Source: Rhodospirillaceae bacterium
GTDB taxonomy: Bacteria > Pseudomonadota > Alphaproteobacteria > GCA-2731375
DNA length: 64,000 nt
Direction: 5' to 3'
NCBI GenBank assembly: GCA_018701215.1
Contig: JABIWH010000057.1
Span: 247,103-311,102, forward strand
Made by a program: the position numbers and the translations under genes. A model generated the notes under the pieces. It was given only the letters and a program-made list of their open reading frames with translations, was not told the origin of the DNA and searched no databases. Of this stretch, positions 41,308 to 50,266 are shown piece by piece (position 1 is the first letter of the stretch; the number at the start of each line of letters is the position of its first letter).

Positions 41308-42354
41308 GTGTTTTCCAAGCTATTCGGGTTGCTATCCGCGGACATGGCCATTGATCTGGGCACTGCCAATACACTGGTCTATGTCAAGGGCCGGGGCATT
41401 GTTCTGAATGAACCCTCGGTTGTCGCCATTACCACCCGCAAGGGTAAGAAAATGGTACAGGCCGTGGGCGACGAGGCCAAGATGATGCTGGGGCGGACAC
41501 CCGGTAATATCGAGGCGATCCGCCCTTTGCGCGACGGCGTTATCGCCGATTTCGAGGTGGCGGAAGAAATGATCAAGCATTTCATCCGCAAGGTTCATAA
41601 CCGCCGCAGTTTCGCCTCGCCCCAAGTCGTGGTCTGCGTGCCCTCGGGCTCGACCGCCGTCGAGCGCCGGGCCATTCAGGAATCGGCGGAGAGCGCGGGC
41701 GCCCGCCGGGTCTACCTGGTGGAGGAACCCATGGCGGCTGCCATCGGTGCCGGGCTGCCGGTAACCGAACCCACCGGCTCCATGGTGGTTGATATTGGCG
41801 GCGGTACGACCGAGGTCGCGGTGCTGTCCCTGGGCGGCATCGTGTATTCCCGCTCGGTCCGGGTTGGCGGCGACAAGATGGACGAGGCCATCATCGGCTA
41901 CATCCGCCGCACCCATAACCTGTTGATCGGTGAAGCCACCGCCGAGAGGGTAAAAAAGGAAATTGGCTCCGCCTGCGCGCCGGAAAACGGCGAAGGCGTG
42001 GAGATGACCATCAAGGGCCGCGATCTGATGAACGGCGTGCCCAAGGAAATTATCGTCAGTCAGCGCCAGATCGCCGAAAGCATGGCGGAACCCGTCGGTG
42101 CGATTGTCGAGGCCGTGAAGGTGGCGCTGGAACATACCGCGCCGGAACTGGCCGCCGACATCGTCGACAAGGGCATTGTCCTGACGGGCGGTGGGGCATT
42201 GTTGGGCAATCTGGATTTCGTGCTGCGCCATTCCACTGGCCTGCCGGTATCCATCGCGGACGAACCGCTATCCTGTGTGGCGTTGGGCACGGGACGGGTG
42301 TTGGAAGATATGAAGAATTTCAAGGACAAGGAAATCTTCGATACGACTTATTAA
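41308..42354 (+). CDS. mreB: Rod shape-determining protein MreB
   Basis: A 348-residue bacterial actin. Phosphate-1 motif AIDLGTANTLVYVKGRGIVL is near residue 13, the connect-1/phosphate-2 region is VVDIGGGTTEVAVLSLGG near 152, and the adenosine motif is GIVLTGGGALLGNLD near 290. It polymerises along the inner membrane and guides the elongation machinery. The start is a GTG at 41308 with GGGGGTGG upstream. It is the first gene of mreB-mreC-mreD-mrdA-rodA, all on the plus strand with short gaps, so the whole elongasome is made together. Confidence 0.97.
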   Translation: MFSKLFGLLSADMAIDLGTANTLVYVKGRGIVLNEPSVVAITTRKGKKMVQAVGDEAKMMLGRTPGNIEAIRPLRDGVIADFEVAEEMIKHFIRKVHNRRSFASPQVVVCVPSGSTAVERRAIQESAESAGARRVYLVEEPMAAAIGAGLPVTEPTGSMVVDIGGGTTEVAVLSLGGIVYSRSVRVGGDKMDEAIIGYIRRTHNLLIGEATAERVKKEIGSACAPENGEGVEMTIKGRDLMNGVPKEIIVSQRQIAESMAEPVGAIVEAVKVALEHTAPELAADIVDKGIVLTGGGALLGNLDFVLRHSTGLPVSIADEPLSCVALGTGRVLEDMKNFKDKEIFDTTY

Positions 42355-42422
42355 TGGGGCCTCTCGGCCCGCCAGGATGGCTGACATCCTGAGGGGGGAG
42401 AGCAAGACAGGCAGTAAGGGCA

Positions 42423-43373
42423 GTGGCGAAAGGGCCAAGATTAAGCACGTTGTCGAAGGTCGCCGCGCCCGCGCGCGGGATGGCGCAACGCTTTGGCTTG
42501 CTGTTATTGATGGCGACCGCCGTGGGCCTGTTGATCCTGGGCAAGACCCATGGTGATGCCATTCGCCAGCTGCGCGTCATGGCGGTCGAGGTTGTCGCGC
42601 CGATCCTCGAAGTGTTGAGCGCGCCGGTGATATCGGCCCGCCATGCCATCGCCAAAATCGAACATTTACGGAATACCTCCCGCGACAACGATGCCCTGCG
42701 CGAACAAGTGGCCAGGTTGTCGAAATGGCAAACCATTGCGCGCAACCTGGAACAGGAAAACGCCAACCTGCGTGCCTTGCTGCGCCCGGCTCATGATGCC
42801 GCGCCCATATTCGTCTCGGCCCGGGTGATTGGTGATACCGGCGGTTTGTTCGTGCAATCAGTGCTGTTGAACGCCGGCCACCGCGATGGCGTGGAAGCGG
42901 GACAGGCGGTTACCACGGGCCTGGGCTTGGCGGGCCGGGTGGTCGAGGTTGGAAACCGCTCCTCCCGTCTGCTGCTGTTGAACGATTTGAACAGCCGGGT
43001 GCCGGTAATGGTGGAACATTCGCGCCACCGCGCCGTCCTGGCGGGTGACAATTCGGCCCGGCCGCGGCTGACCTTCCTGCCGGCCAACGCCAAGATTAAT
43101 TCCGGCGACCGTGTGGTCACCTCCGGCCATGCAGGGGTTTTCCCGCCCGGCTTGCCGGTGGGCGTTGTGTCCTCGGTGACCGAAGGCGGGGCCCGAATTC
43201 AGCCGTTCGTGGATTGGGCCCGGATGGAATATGTTACCGTGCTGCGTTACCGCGCCCTGCCGGCGGGTGATGTCATACGCCACGATAACGGTACCAACGC
43301 CGGTAGGGGCGCCGCCGGTACCAAGCCCAATGCCAGCCCTAATACGACACCCGATACGTCTGGGGAGCGCTAG
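42423..43373 (+). CDS. mreC: Rod shape-determining protein MreC
   Basis: A 316-residue periplasmic scaffold anchored by one N-terminal helix (FGLLLLMATAVGLLIL, about residues 22-37). A coiled-coil follows (EHLRNTSRDNDALREQVARL, about 80-99). Two beta domains hold the conserved VIGDTGGLFVQSVLLNAG and GLAGRVVEVGNRSSRLLLLND segments (about 140-195) and end near residue 280. The last 35 residues are Gly/Asn/Thr-rich and probably disordered. The GTG start at 42423 is close to MAQRFG, an alternative ATG. The mreD start follows the stop codon directly. MreC contacts PBP2 to switch on synthesis. Confidence 0.92.
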   Translation: MAKGPRLSTLSKVAAPARGMAQRFGLLLLMATAVGLLILGKTHGDAIRQLRVMAVEVVAPILEVLSAPVISARHAIAKIEHLRNTSRDNDALREQVARLSKWQTIARNLEQENANLRALLRPAHDAAPIFVSARVIGDTGGLFVQSVLLNAGHRDGVEAGQAVTTGLGLAGRVVEVGNRSSRLLLLNDLNSRVPVMVEHSRHRAVLAGDNSARPRLTFLPANAKINSGDRVVTSGHAGVFPPGLPVGVVSSVTEGGARIQPFVDWARMEYVTVLRYRALPAGDVIRHDNGTNAGRGAAGTKPNASPNTTPDTSGER

Positions 43374-43886
43374 ATGGATACGCCGCTGGCGGGCAGGTTT
43401 GTAAATTTCGCCAGAGCCGGAATCCCCTTCTTTGTCTCGCTGCTACTCGTGCTGGTGGCGATCCTGCCCTATGGCCTGCCCAAGTCGTCGCTGGCGGCCC
43501 CGGTCCTGGCCTTGATTTCGGTCTATTATTGGAGCGTCTTTCGCCCGGAATTGATGCCGGCGGGCGCGGCCTTCCTGCTGGGCCTGATGGTTGATGTATT
43601 GAGCGGCGGACCGCCCGGATTGAACGCTTTGGTGTTGATACTGGTGCATTGGGCCGCTTCCGGCCAGCGCCGCACCCTGGCGGGTAAATCCTTTGCCGTC
43701 GGCTGGCTGGGCTATCTGCTGATCGCCGCGGGCGCCGCCGTCGTCAACTGGTTTTTCGCCTCATTGTTCCACACCACGGCGATCGAGTCGGTACCCTTGA
43801 TTGTCAGCCATGCCATCGGCACCGCCGCCTATCCCGTGGTCGCTATCTTTCTCTCCCGCATGCAGACCCTGACCCGGCCGAGCTAG
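43374..43886 (+). CDS. mreD: Rod shape-determining protein MreD
   Basis: A 170-residue inner-membrane protein with about five hydrophobic helices, for example IPFFVSLLLVLVAILPYGL, AAFLLGLMVDVLSGGPPGLN and LGYLLIAAGAAVVNWFFASL. The LMVDVLSGGPPGLNAL loop (about residues 80-95) is the MreD hallmark. It begins at the base after the mreC stop, so it is translationally linked. MreD forms part of the elongation complex with MreC and RodA-PBP2. Its end lies 20 bases before mrdA. Confidence 0.9.
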   Translation: MDTPLAGRFVNFARAGIPFFVSLLLVLVAILPYGLPKSSLAAPVLALISVYYWSVFRPELMPAGAAFLLGLMVDVLSGGPPGLNALVLILVHWAASGQRRTLAGKSFAVGWLGYLLIAAGAAVVNWFFASLFHTTAIESVPLIVSHAIGTAAYPVVAIFLSRMQTLTRPS

Positions 43887-43905
43887 AACGGGGAGGTTGG
43901 AATAA

Positions 43906-45864
43906 ATGGAACGAGGCGACGGTAACCGGCACAAGGCATTCACCCGCCGACTGGCCTTGCTGGGCGGTGGACAGCTGGCCCTGGCCTCGCTCTTGATGGG
44001 GCGGATGTACTATCTGCAAGTGCTTGAATCCGATCAGTATCAAATGCTGGCCGAGGAAAACCGGATATCCATGCGCCTGCTGGCGCCGCCGCGCGGCCTG
44101 GTGCTGGACCGGTTCGGCCGGGAGCTGGCCTCGAACCGGCAGAATTATCGGGTCGTTCTGATCGCGGAGCAGACCAAAGGCGTGACCGAAACCTTGGACC
44201 GTCTGGCCCGGATTATCCCCATTCATCCCCATCAAAGGCGCAGGGTGTTGCGCGAGATCAAACGCAAACGCCCCTTCGTGCCCATAAAGGTGGCGGAAAA
44301 TCTGACTTGGGAGCAATTCACCCGCATCAACGTCCTGCTGCCCGACCTGCCCGGCGTACAGCCCGATGTTGGCGAGGGACGGCATTACCCGGCTGGTTTG
44401 GAGACGGCCCATATTGTGGGCTATGTCTCCTCCGTGTCCGAGGCTGATCTGACCGGCGACCCGCTGTTGGAGTTGCCGAGCTTTCGCATCGGTAAAAACG
44501 GAATTGAAAAGGTCTATGACGAAAGCCTGCGTGGCAAGGCCGGCAATTCCCAGGTCGAGGTCAACGCCTATGGCCGGGAGATCAGGGAGCTGGCGCGCCA
44601 GGACGGCCAGCCCGGCGAAGATGTTGTCCTGACCATTGATGCCGGATTGCAGGAAAAAATCACCCGGCGCCTGGCCGATGAAAGTGCCGCCGCCGTGGTC
44701 ATGGACATCCACCAGGGCGATATCCTGGCCATGGTATCGGCGCCCAGCTATGACCCAAACGCCTTTAACCTCGGGATGTCCAACAAGGCCTGGCGGGCCC
44801 TGGTGCAGCATCCGCGCAAACCGCTGATCAACAAGGCCATCGCGGGACAATACCCGCCCGGCTCCACCTTCAAGATGGTCGTTGCCCTGGCGGCGCTGGA
44901 AGCTGGCGTTGTCGGGCCCGGCCATAAAGTCTTTTGCAATGGCGTCATGAAACTGGGCAGATCCAAATTTCATTGCTGGCGCCACCGTTTAGGTGGCCAT
45001 GGCTGGGTTGATATGAAACAGGCGATTGCACAGTCCTGCGACCTCTACTTCTACGACATCGCCCGCCGCCTGGGCGTTGACCGTATTGGGGCGATGGCCC
45101 GGCGTTTTGGTCTGGGCGAGGCGTTGGATATTGAGTTGGTCGGCGAGCGCGGTGGCCTGGTCCCCAGCAAGGACTGGAAACTGGCGGTCACCGGCGTGCC
45201 CTGGCAATTGGGCGAAACCCTGATCACCGGTATCGGCCAGGCCTTTTTGCTGGCAACGCCGCTACAGTTGGCGGTGATGGCGGCGCGCCTGGCCAATGGC
45301 GGCATGGCTGTCAGACCCAGATTATCCCGGACCCAGGCGCCGTTGCCGGATAACGGCGCGGCAGCGACGGGCAACGATCAGGGTGGAGACCCGGGAACTG
45401 ATCGCCAAGTCCCGCCCATCGGCGTTTCGGCGGCGAATTTGAAGGTCATCACCGATGCCATGTCCGAGGTCGTCAACGGCAAACGCGGCACGGCGCGAAA
45501 ATACAAGTTGGACAAAGAGCTTGATCAAAAGATGGCGGGTAAGACTGGCACGGCGCAGGTCCGGCGTATTTCCAAGGCGGAACGCAAGGCGGGCGGCAAA
45601 CTGGCCAAGGAAACACCATGGAAGGAACGCGATCATGCGCTTTTCACCGCCTTCGCGCCGGTCGGTGCGCCGCGCTATGCCGTCGCCGTGGTGGTTGAAC
45701 ACGGTGGTTCGGGCACATATGCGGCGAAATTGACCAAGGATATCATGACCGAAGTGCTGCGCGGCGACCCCTTGGCGCGGGCCGCCGTGGGCCAAAATGG
45801 TGTTGGCGGCATTGACGGCGGTGGCCGTGCCGACAACCGAAGCGACAGGGAGCGCAAGATCTAA
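43906..45864 (+). CDS. mrdA: Penicillin-binding protein 2 (class B transpeptidase)
   Basis: A 652-residue peptidoglycan transpeptidase of the elongation machinery. After a membrane anchor (LALLGGGQLALASLLMG) come the pedestal domain (SMRLLAPPRGLVLDRFGREL) and the transpeptidase domain. The active Ser is in PPGSTFKMVVAL (about residue 320), the second motif is SCD in AIAQSCDLYFYD (about 375), and the third KTG in MAGKTGTAQVRR (about 545). The C-terminal tail is Gly/Asp/Arg-rich. Ribosome binding site GGGGAGG precedes the ATG. It works with RodA, encoded four bases downstream, in the inner membrane and periplasm. Confidence 0.95.
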   Translation: MERGDGNRHKAFTRRLALLGGGQLALASLLMGRMYYLQVLESDQYQMLAEENRISMRLLAPPRGLVLDRFGRELASNRQNYRVVLIAEQTKGVTETLDRLARIIPIHPHQRRRVLREIKRKRPFVPIKVAENLTWEQFTRINVLLPDLPGVQPDVGEGRHYPAGLETAHIVGYVSSVSEADLTGDPLLELPSFRIGKNGIEKVYDESLRGKAGNSQVEVNAYGREIRELARQDGQPGEDVVLTIDAGLQEKITRRLADESAAAVVMDIHQGDILAMVSAPSYDPNAFNLGMSNKAWRALVQHPRKPLINKAIAGQYPPGSTFKMVVALAALEAGVVGPGHKVFCNGVMKLGRSKFHCWRHRLGGHGWVDMKQAIAQSCDLYFYDIARRLGVDRIGAMARRFGLGEALDIELVGERGGLVPSKDWKLAVTGVPWQLGETLITGIGQAFLLATPLQLAVMAARLANGGMAVRPRLSRTQAPLPDNGAAATGNDQGGDPGTDRQVPPIGVSAANLKVITDAMSEVVNGKRGTARKYKLDKELDQKMAGKTGTAQVRRISKAERKAGGKLAKETPWKERDHALFTAFAPVGAPRYAVAVVVEHGGSGTYAAKLTKDIMTEVLRGDPLARAAVGQNGVGGIDGGGRADNRSDRERKI

Positions 45865-45867
45865 GTT

Positions 45868-47022
45868 ATGTCTCTGGGCGGACCCATGGGGCGGCAGGTT
45901 GATCTGACCCTGCTGCAAAAGCTGGTGCAGATTAATTGGCTGTTGATCATTCTGATCTCGCTGATTGCCGGGGTCGGCTTCGCCATGCTGTATTCCGCCG
46001 CCAATGGCAGTATCGATCCCTGGGCCTCGCGCCAGATGTTCCGTTTTGGAGCCGGGCTTGGCCTGATGCTGTTGATCGGCCTGATCGATATCCGCGCCTG
46101 GCTGCGCCATGCCTATTTGATTTATGCCGCCGCCTTGTTGCTGTTGGTGGCGGTGGAAGTGATGGGCGTGGTCGGCATGGGGGCCCGGCGCTGGGTTGAT
46201 CTGGGGCTATTCCAATTGCAGCCGTCGGAAGTGATGAAGATCGCCATGGTTCTGGCCCTGGCGCGGTTCTACCACAGCCTGCCACTGGAAGAGGTGGGCC
46301 GGATGCGTTGGCTGGTTGTGCCTGCCGTGCTGATCCTGGTGCCGGTGGCGCTGGTCATGCGCCAGCCTGACCTTGGCACGGCGATCCTGTTGCTGGCGAC
46401 AGCGACGGCGATGCTGTTGCTGGCCGGGGTGCGTCTGTGGAAATTCGCCGTCGCGGGCGGTGCGGTGCTGCTGGCCATACCGGTCGCCTGGCGCTTCATG
46501 CTGCATGGGTATCAAAAAGACCGGGTGCTGACCTATCTGAACCCGGAGCGCGACCCCCTGGGCGCCGGCTATCACATCATGCAGTCAAAAATCGCGCTCG
46601 GTTCCGGTGGGCTGTTCGGCAAGGGCTTCATGCAGGGCACGCAAAGCCATCTGGCGTTTCTGCCCGAGCGCCAGACCGATTTTATTTTCACCATGCTGGC
46701 CGAGGAATTCGGTCTGGTCGGCTGCCTTGGTCTGTTGGGCCTCTATGTACTGGTCATCGCCTATGGCTACGCCATCGCCGTCCGGTCGCGCAGTCAGTTC
46801 GGGCGGCTGTTGGCAGCCGGCGTTATCAGCACCTTTTTTCTCTACGTCTTTATCAACATGGCCATGGTGATGGGGCTGATCCCGGTGGTCGGCGTGCCCT
46901 TGCCCCTGGTATCCTACGGCGGCACCTCGATGATGTCCTTGTTGATCGGCTTTGGTCTGGTCTTAAGCGTTTACGTCCACCGTGACGTGGTCATCTCCCG
47001 CCGGCCTAGCTATGGGGATTAG
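45868..47022 (+). CDS. rodA: RodA peptidoglycan glycosyltransferase (SEDS family)
   Basis: A 384-residue multi-pass SEDS protein with about ten helices. Hallmarks are MGVVGMGARRWVDLGLFQLQPSEVMKIAMVLAL (residues about 93-125, including the W-x-QPSE region), AMRQPDLGTA-type VMRQPDLGTAILLL, the extracytoplasmic DPLGAGYHIMQSKIALGSGG loop with the catalytic Asp region, and LPERQTDFIFTMLAEEFGLVG. It polymerises glycan strands during lateral growth with PBP2. It closes the mre operon; the next gene converges from the other strand, 28 bases away. Confidence 0.95.
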   Translation: MSLGGPMGRQVDLTLLQKLVQINWLLIILISLIAGVGFAMLYSAANGSIDPWASRQMFRFGAGLGLMLLIGLIDIRAWLRHAYLIYAAALLLLVAVEVMGVVGMGARRWVDLGLFQLQPSEVMKIAMVLALARFYHSLPLEEVGRMRWLVVPAVLILVPVALVMRQPDLGTAILLLATATAMLLLAGVRLWKFAVAGGAVLLAIPVAWRFMLHGYQKDRVLTYLNPERDPLGAGYHIMQSKIALGSGGLFGKGFMQGTQSHLAFLPERQTDFIFTMLAEEFGLVGCLGLLGLYVLVIAYGYAIAVRSRSQFGRLLAAGVISTFFLYVFINMAMVMGLIPVVGVPLPLVSYGGTSMMSLLIGFGLVLSVYVHRDVVISRRPSYGD

Positions 47023-47050
47023 CCGCGACAGGATCTAGACGTGACGGGCT

Positions 47051-48658
47051 CTATGCGCTGGCCTTGATCAGATCGGCGCACTTTTCACCCACCATGATGC
47101 TGGGCGCATTGGTATTGCCTGATGGCATGGTGGGAAAAATAGACGCATCCGCAATGCGCAGGCCGTCCAGGCCATGTACTTTCAGTTGATCATCGACCAC
47201 CGCGTTGGGGCCCTGTCCCATGCGGCAGGTGCCGATGGGGTGATAGGCGGTCTCGGAATTCTCTCTGATCCACTGCTCGATCACCGCATCACTGTTGATG
47301 GACGCACCTGGCGAATATTCCTCGCCCCGGAACCCATCCATGGGCGCGGCGCCGACGATGCGGCGCATCATTTTGAAGCCTTCGACCATGGTATCCCGGT
47401 CGATCTGGTCACCTAGAAAATTAAACCGGATCGCGGGTTGGGCGTGCGGTTCGGCGGAACGAATATGGATCGAGCCAAGGCTTTCCGGGCGCAGCTGATA
47501 GCAGGCCACGGTCATGCCGGGGAAGGGATGCAGCTTGCGCCGTTTCGGATCCTTGACGGCATAGGGCACCAGATGCATCTGCACATCCGGCGTCTCCAGA
47601 TCCGGCCGGGTCTTCAGGAATGCCAACAAAGGCGCCGAGGGCAAACTGATGAAACCGCCGCCCGTGGCCAGGTATTTCAAGGCCTGGCCAACCAGATTGA
47701 TGCCCCGGGCGCGCTCGTTATAGGAAACACCCGGCGCGGTCACCTTCCATTGAATGCGGGCATTGATATGGTCGCGGAAATTCTCCCCGACCGCCGCCAG
47801 CTCGTGCCGCACGGCAATGCCGTGGGCCTGCAATACCTCCGGCCTGCCGATGCCCGACAGTTCCAGGATCTGCGGCGAACCGATAGCACCCGCCGACAGG
47901 ATCGTCTCGCGGGCCCGCGCCTCGGTGGTCACGCCTCCCAAGGAATAGCTCACGCCCAGGCAGCGTTTGCCCTCCAGGATCAGACCCTGGGTCAGGGCCT
48001 CGGTGACCACGTGCAGATTACGGCGCGCCATGGCCGGGCGCAGATAGCAGTGCGCCGTACTCATGCGCCGCCCACCCGAAATTGTCGCCTGGGTTTTGAC
48101 GATACCTTCCTGATCCGGGCCGTTATAATCGGGGTTGCGGCGATAGCCCGCCGCCACCGCCGCCTCGAACATGGCTTCGTACAGAGGGTTTTCGTCCGGC
48201 ACTTCCGTAACGCTCAACGGTCCGCCGCTGCCGCGAACCCCGTCGCCGCCGGTTTTTTCGTAATTCTCCATGCGCTTGAACAGCGGCTCGACATCCTGCC
48301 AGCTCCAGCCCCGGTTGCCGAATTGTGCCCAGGTGTCGTAATCCAGGGTCTGCCCCCGCACATAGACCAGACCGTTGATCGACGACGAGCCACCCAGCAG
48401 CTTGCCCCTCGGCACCGGAATGGCGCGGTTGGCGGTGCCTGCCTCGGGTTCAGAGGTAAAGCGCCAATTGGCGCCCGGGTGGTCGATCAACAACCCGAAA
48501 CTGACCGGCAGCCGGGAATAGGGATGGCTGGCCTTGCCCGCCTCCAACAGCAGCACCCGGTTGGCGGCATTCTCGCTCAGCCGATAGGCCAGGGCGGCCC
48601 CGGCCGAGCCGGCCCCGACAATGATGTAGTCGTATTCTGTTTGCGCGGCGTCGTTCAT
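47051..48658 (-). CDS. GMC-family FAD oxidoreductase (choline dehydrogenase-like)
   Basis: A 535-residue flavoprotein. The FAD dinucleotide motif is DYIIVGAGSAGAALAYRL (residues 10-27), the GMC signature 1 is GKLLGGSSSINGLVYVRGQ (about 84-102), and signature 2 is GAIGSPQILELSGIG (about 252-266). The C-terminal HPIGTCRMG (about 467-475) and NTNAPSIMVGEKCADLI hold the active-site His/Asn region. Choline dehydrogenase, alcohol and PEG dehydrogenases share this pattern. No betaine aldehyde dehydrogenase is adjacent, so choline is only one possible substrate. GAGGAG precedes the ATG. It may feed betaine to the module at 6819-10329, but they are 37 kb apart. Confidence 0.85.
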   Translation of the reverse strand: MNDAAQTEYDYIIVGAGSAGAALAYRLSENAANRVLLLEAGKASHPYSRLPVSFGLLIDHPGANWRFTSEPEAGTANRAIPVPRGKLLGGSSSINGLVYVRGQTLDYDTWAQFGNRGWSWQDVEPLFKRMENYEKTGGDGVRGSGGPLSVTEVPDENPLYEAMFEAAVAAGYRRNPDYNGPDQEGIVKTQATISGGRRMSTAHCYLRPAMARRNLHVVTEALTQGLILEGKRCLGVSYSLGGVTTEARARETILSAGAIGSPQILELSGIGRPEVLQAHGIAVRHELAAVGENFRDHINARIQWKVTAPGVSYNERARGINLVGQALKYLATGGGFISLPSAPLLAFLKTRPDLETPDVQMHLVPYAVKDPKRRKLHPFPGMTVACYQLRPESLGSIHIRSAEPHAQPAIRFNFLGDQIDRDTMVEGFKMMRRIVGAAPMDGFRGEEYSPGASINSDAVIEQWIRENSETAYHPIGTCRMGQGPNAVVDDQLKVHGLDGLRIADASIFPTMPSGNTNAPSIMVGEKCADLIKASA

Positions 48659-48729
48659 CTGGCTCTATCTCCTCGGTTGCCATCCAGCCTATGCGGGTGG
48701 GTGGCAATCACGCAAGAGCCGGAAAGGCG

Positions 48730-49050
48730 CTAACCGTGCTGGTCGCTGGCCATGACCTGGTCGAACTTGGCCTTTTTCTCGTCGCTGGCCTCGGTCTGAT
48801 ATTTGCCGGTCCATTCATTGTAGGGCATGCCGTAAACGATTTCCCTGGCCCCACCTTTGTCCAGCTCCAGGCCTTTTTCATTGGCCGCTTCCATGTACCA
48901 GCGGGATAGGCAATTGCGGCAAAAGCCGGCCAGGTTCATCATGTCGATGTTTTGCACATCCGTCCGCGCCATCAGATGGTCGCGCATCCGGCGATAGGCG
49001 GCGGCTTCCAGCTCAAGCTGGGTTTGCGGATCAATATTTTGTTCGGTCAT
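48730..49050 (-). CDS. DUF1244 family protein
   Basis: A 106-residue small cytoplasmic protein matching DUF1244. The conserved core is VQNIDMMNLAGFCRNCLSRW (residues about 36-55), with Cys residues in a C-x2-C pair, and then AREIVYGMPYNEWTGKYQ (about 74-91). The pattern is shared across alpha- and gammaproteobacteria; the function is not known. The ATG at 49050 was chosen for GGGGAAC upstream, over another five codons earlier. It stands between the GMC oxidoreductase and the YbdK-like ligase on the same strand. Confidence 0.88.
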   Translation of the reverse strand: MTEQNIDPQTQLELEAAAYRRMRDHLMARTDVQNIDMMNLAGFCRNCLSRWYMEAANEKGLELDKGGAREIVYGMPYNEWTGKYQTEASDEKKAKFDQVMASDQHG

Positions 49051-49104
49051 TTGTCTGTTCCCCATTATTTCTGCTCTTACATATAGCTATTTTACCGCCC
49101 CAGG

Positions 49105-50241
49105 CTATAGGTCACGAACAGTTTCCTCGATCAGCCAGTCCACGACCTGGCGAAGGGCATCATCTTTCGTCGCCCCGCCCGCGACGGCATCGTCATGAAT
49201 GCGGATCTGTGTTTGCGCCGACGTACCCCGGCTGATGATCTCGCGGGCATGGCGGACCTCGTCGGCGCAGCCCAGCGCTTCTGCCTCGGGCGCGACCATG
49301 TCCATGATTTCCGCCAATAGTTCGTCATAGGGCACCTGTTCGCCCAGGCCGAAATCGACCATGGTGTTGGTGATGCCATAACGTTGCGCCCGCCAACGGT
49401 TCTCTTTCACACAGATCAGGGGATAAATGCGCCAGCGTTGATTGGAGGTGCGCAAACGGTACAGCATGGCCAGGACGCATTGATACAGGGCCGCAATGGT
49501 CAGGGTATCTTCCAAGGTGGTGCAGATGTCGGTCATGCGCATTTCCAGGGTCGGAAAGCGGGCCGAGGGACGCATGTCCCACCAGATTTTGGTGCCGTCC
49601 TCGATCACGCCGGCGTTGACCAGCCGGCGGACCAGACGTTCGTACTCACCATAGGAATCGAAACGTTCCGGCACGCCGGTGCGGGGCAGGGCGTCGAACA
49701 CGGTCAGGCGGTAGGACATCAGGCCGGTGTTCTCGCCGCCCCAAAATGGCGACGATGTGCTCAAGGCGAGTAGATGCGGCAGAAAATAGGTCGCCTGGTT
49801 CATCAGGTCGATGCGCATGTCCTCGTCTTCCACGGCGACGTGTACATGCATGCCCGAGATCAACAGCCGCCGTGCCGTGGCCTGCAGGGCATTGGCCAGA
49901 TCGGCGTAGCGCTCCTTGTCCGTATGGCTCTGTTGGCTCCAATGGGCAAACGGATGGGTCGAGGCGGCGATGGGCGCCAGGCCGTACTGCCCGGCGACCT
50001 CGGCCACGGTGCCGCGCAATTCCTGCAGCTCGCCCCGCGCTTCGCCAATATGGCCGCAGACCCTGGTGCCGACCTCGATCTGGGACCGCATGAACTCCGC
50101 CGTCACCCGGCTGCCCAGGCGGGCCTCGCAATCGCGCAGCAGGCCGGGCGGTGGATTGGTGGCCAGATCGCGGCTGTCCCGGTCAACGAGGAGGTATTCC
50201 TCCTCGATCCCCATGGTGAAACTGGGTTTGGAAATTGTCAT
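49105..50241 (-). CDS. Carboxylate-amine ligase, YbdK/GCS2 family
   Basis: A 378-residue ATP-dependent ligase related to glutamate-cysteine ligase type 2. The N-terminal motif FTMGIEEEYLLVDRDSRDL (residues 7-25) carries the acidic metal ligands, and SGMHVHVAVEDEDMRIDLMN (about 130-149), SPFWGGENTGLMSYRL and DMRPSARFPTLEMRMTD (about 225-241) are family motifs. The start at 50241 has GAGGATGAGAG upstream. It follows, on the same strand, an N-formylglutamate amidohydrolase family gene with a 25-base gap. That pairing suggests a shared pathway for a glutamyl or other amide; the substrate is unknown. Some YbdK enzymes make gamma-glutamyl amides with weak activity. Confidence 0.88.
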   Translation of the reverse strand: MTISKPSFTMGIEEEYLLVDRDSRDLATNPPPGLLRDCEARLGSRVTAEFMRSQIEVGTRVCGHIGEARGELQELRGTVAEVAGQYGLAPIAASTHPFAHWSQQSHTDKERYADLANALQATARRLLISGMHVHVAVEDEDMRIDLMNQATYFLPHLLALSTSSPFWGGENTGLMSYRLTVFDALPRTGVPERFDSYGEYERLVRRLVNAGVIEDGTKIWWDMRPSARFPTLEMRMTDICTTLEDTLTIAALYQCVLAMLYRLRTSNQRWRIYPLICVKENRWRAQRYGITNTMVDFGLGEQVPYDELLAEIMDMVAPEAEALGCADEVRHAREIISRGTSAQTQIRIHDDAVAGGATKDDALRQVVDWLIEETVRDL

Positions 50242-50266
50242 GCTCTCATCCTCACCAGATGTTGCT

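Noticed and set aside
43843..44985. A 380-codon minus-strand frame
   Set aside because: It lies antisense to mrdA, which has all its catalytic motifs; no protein family match.
47438..48733. A 431-codon plus-strand frame
   Set aside because: It is antisense to the GMC oxidoreductase, has no known motif and is rich in Arg/Gln/Gly/His; treated as a shadow.
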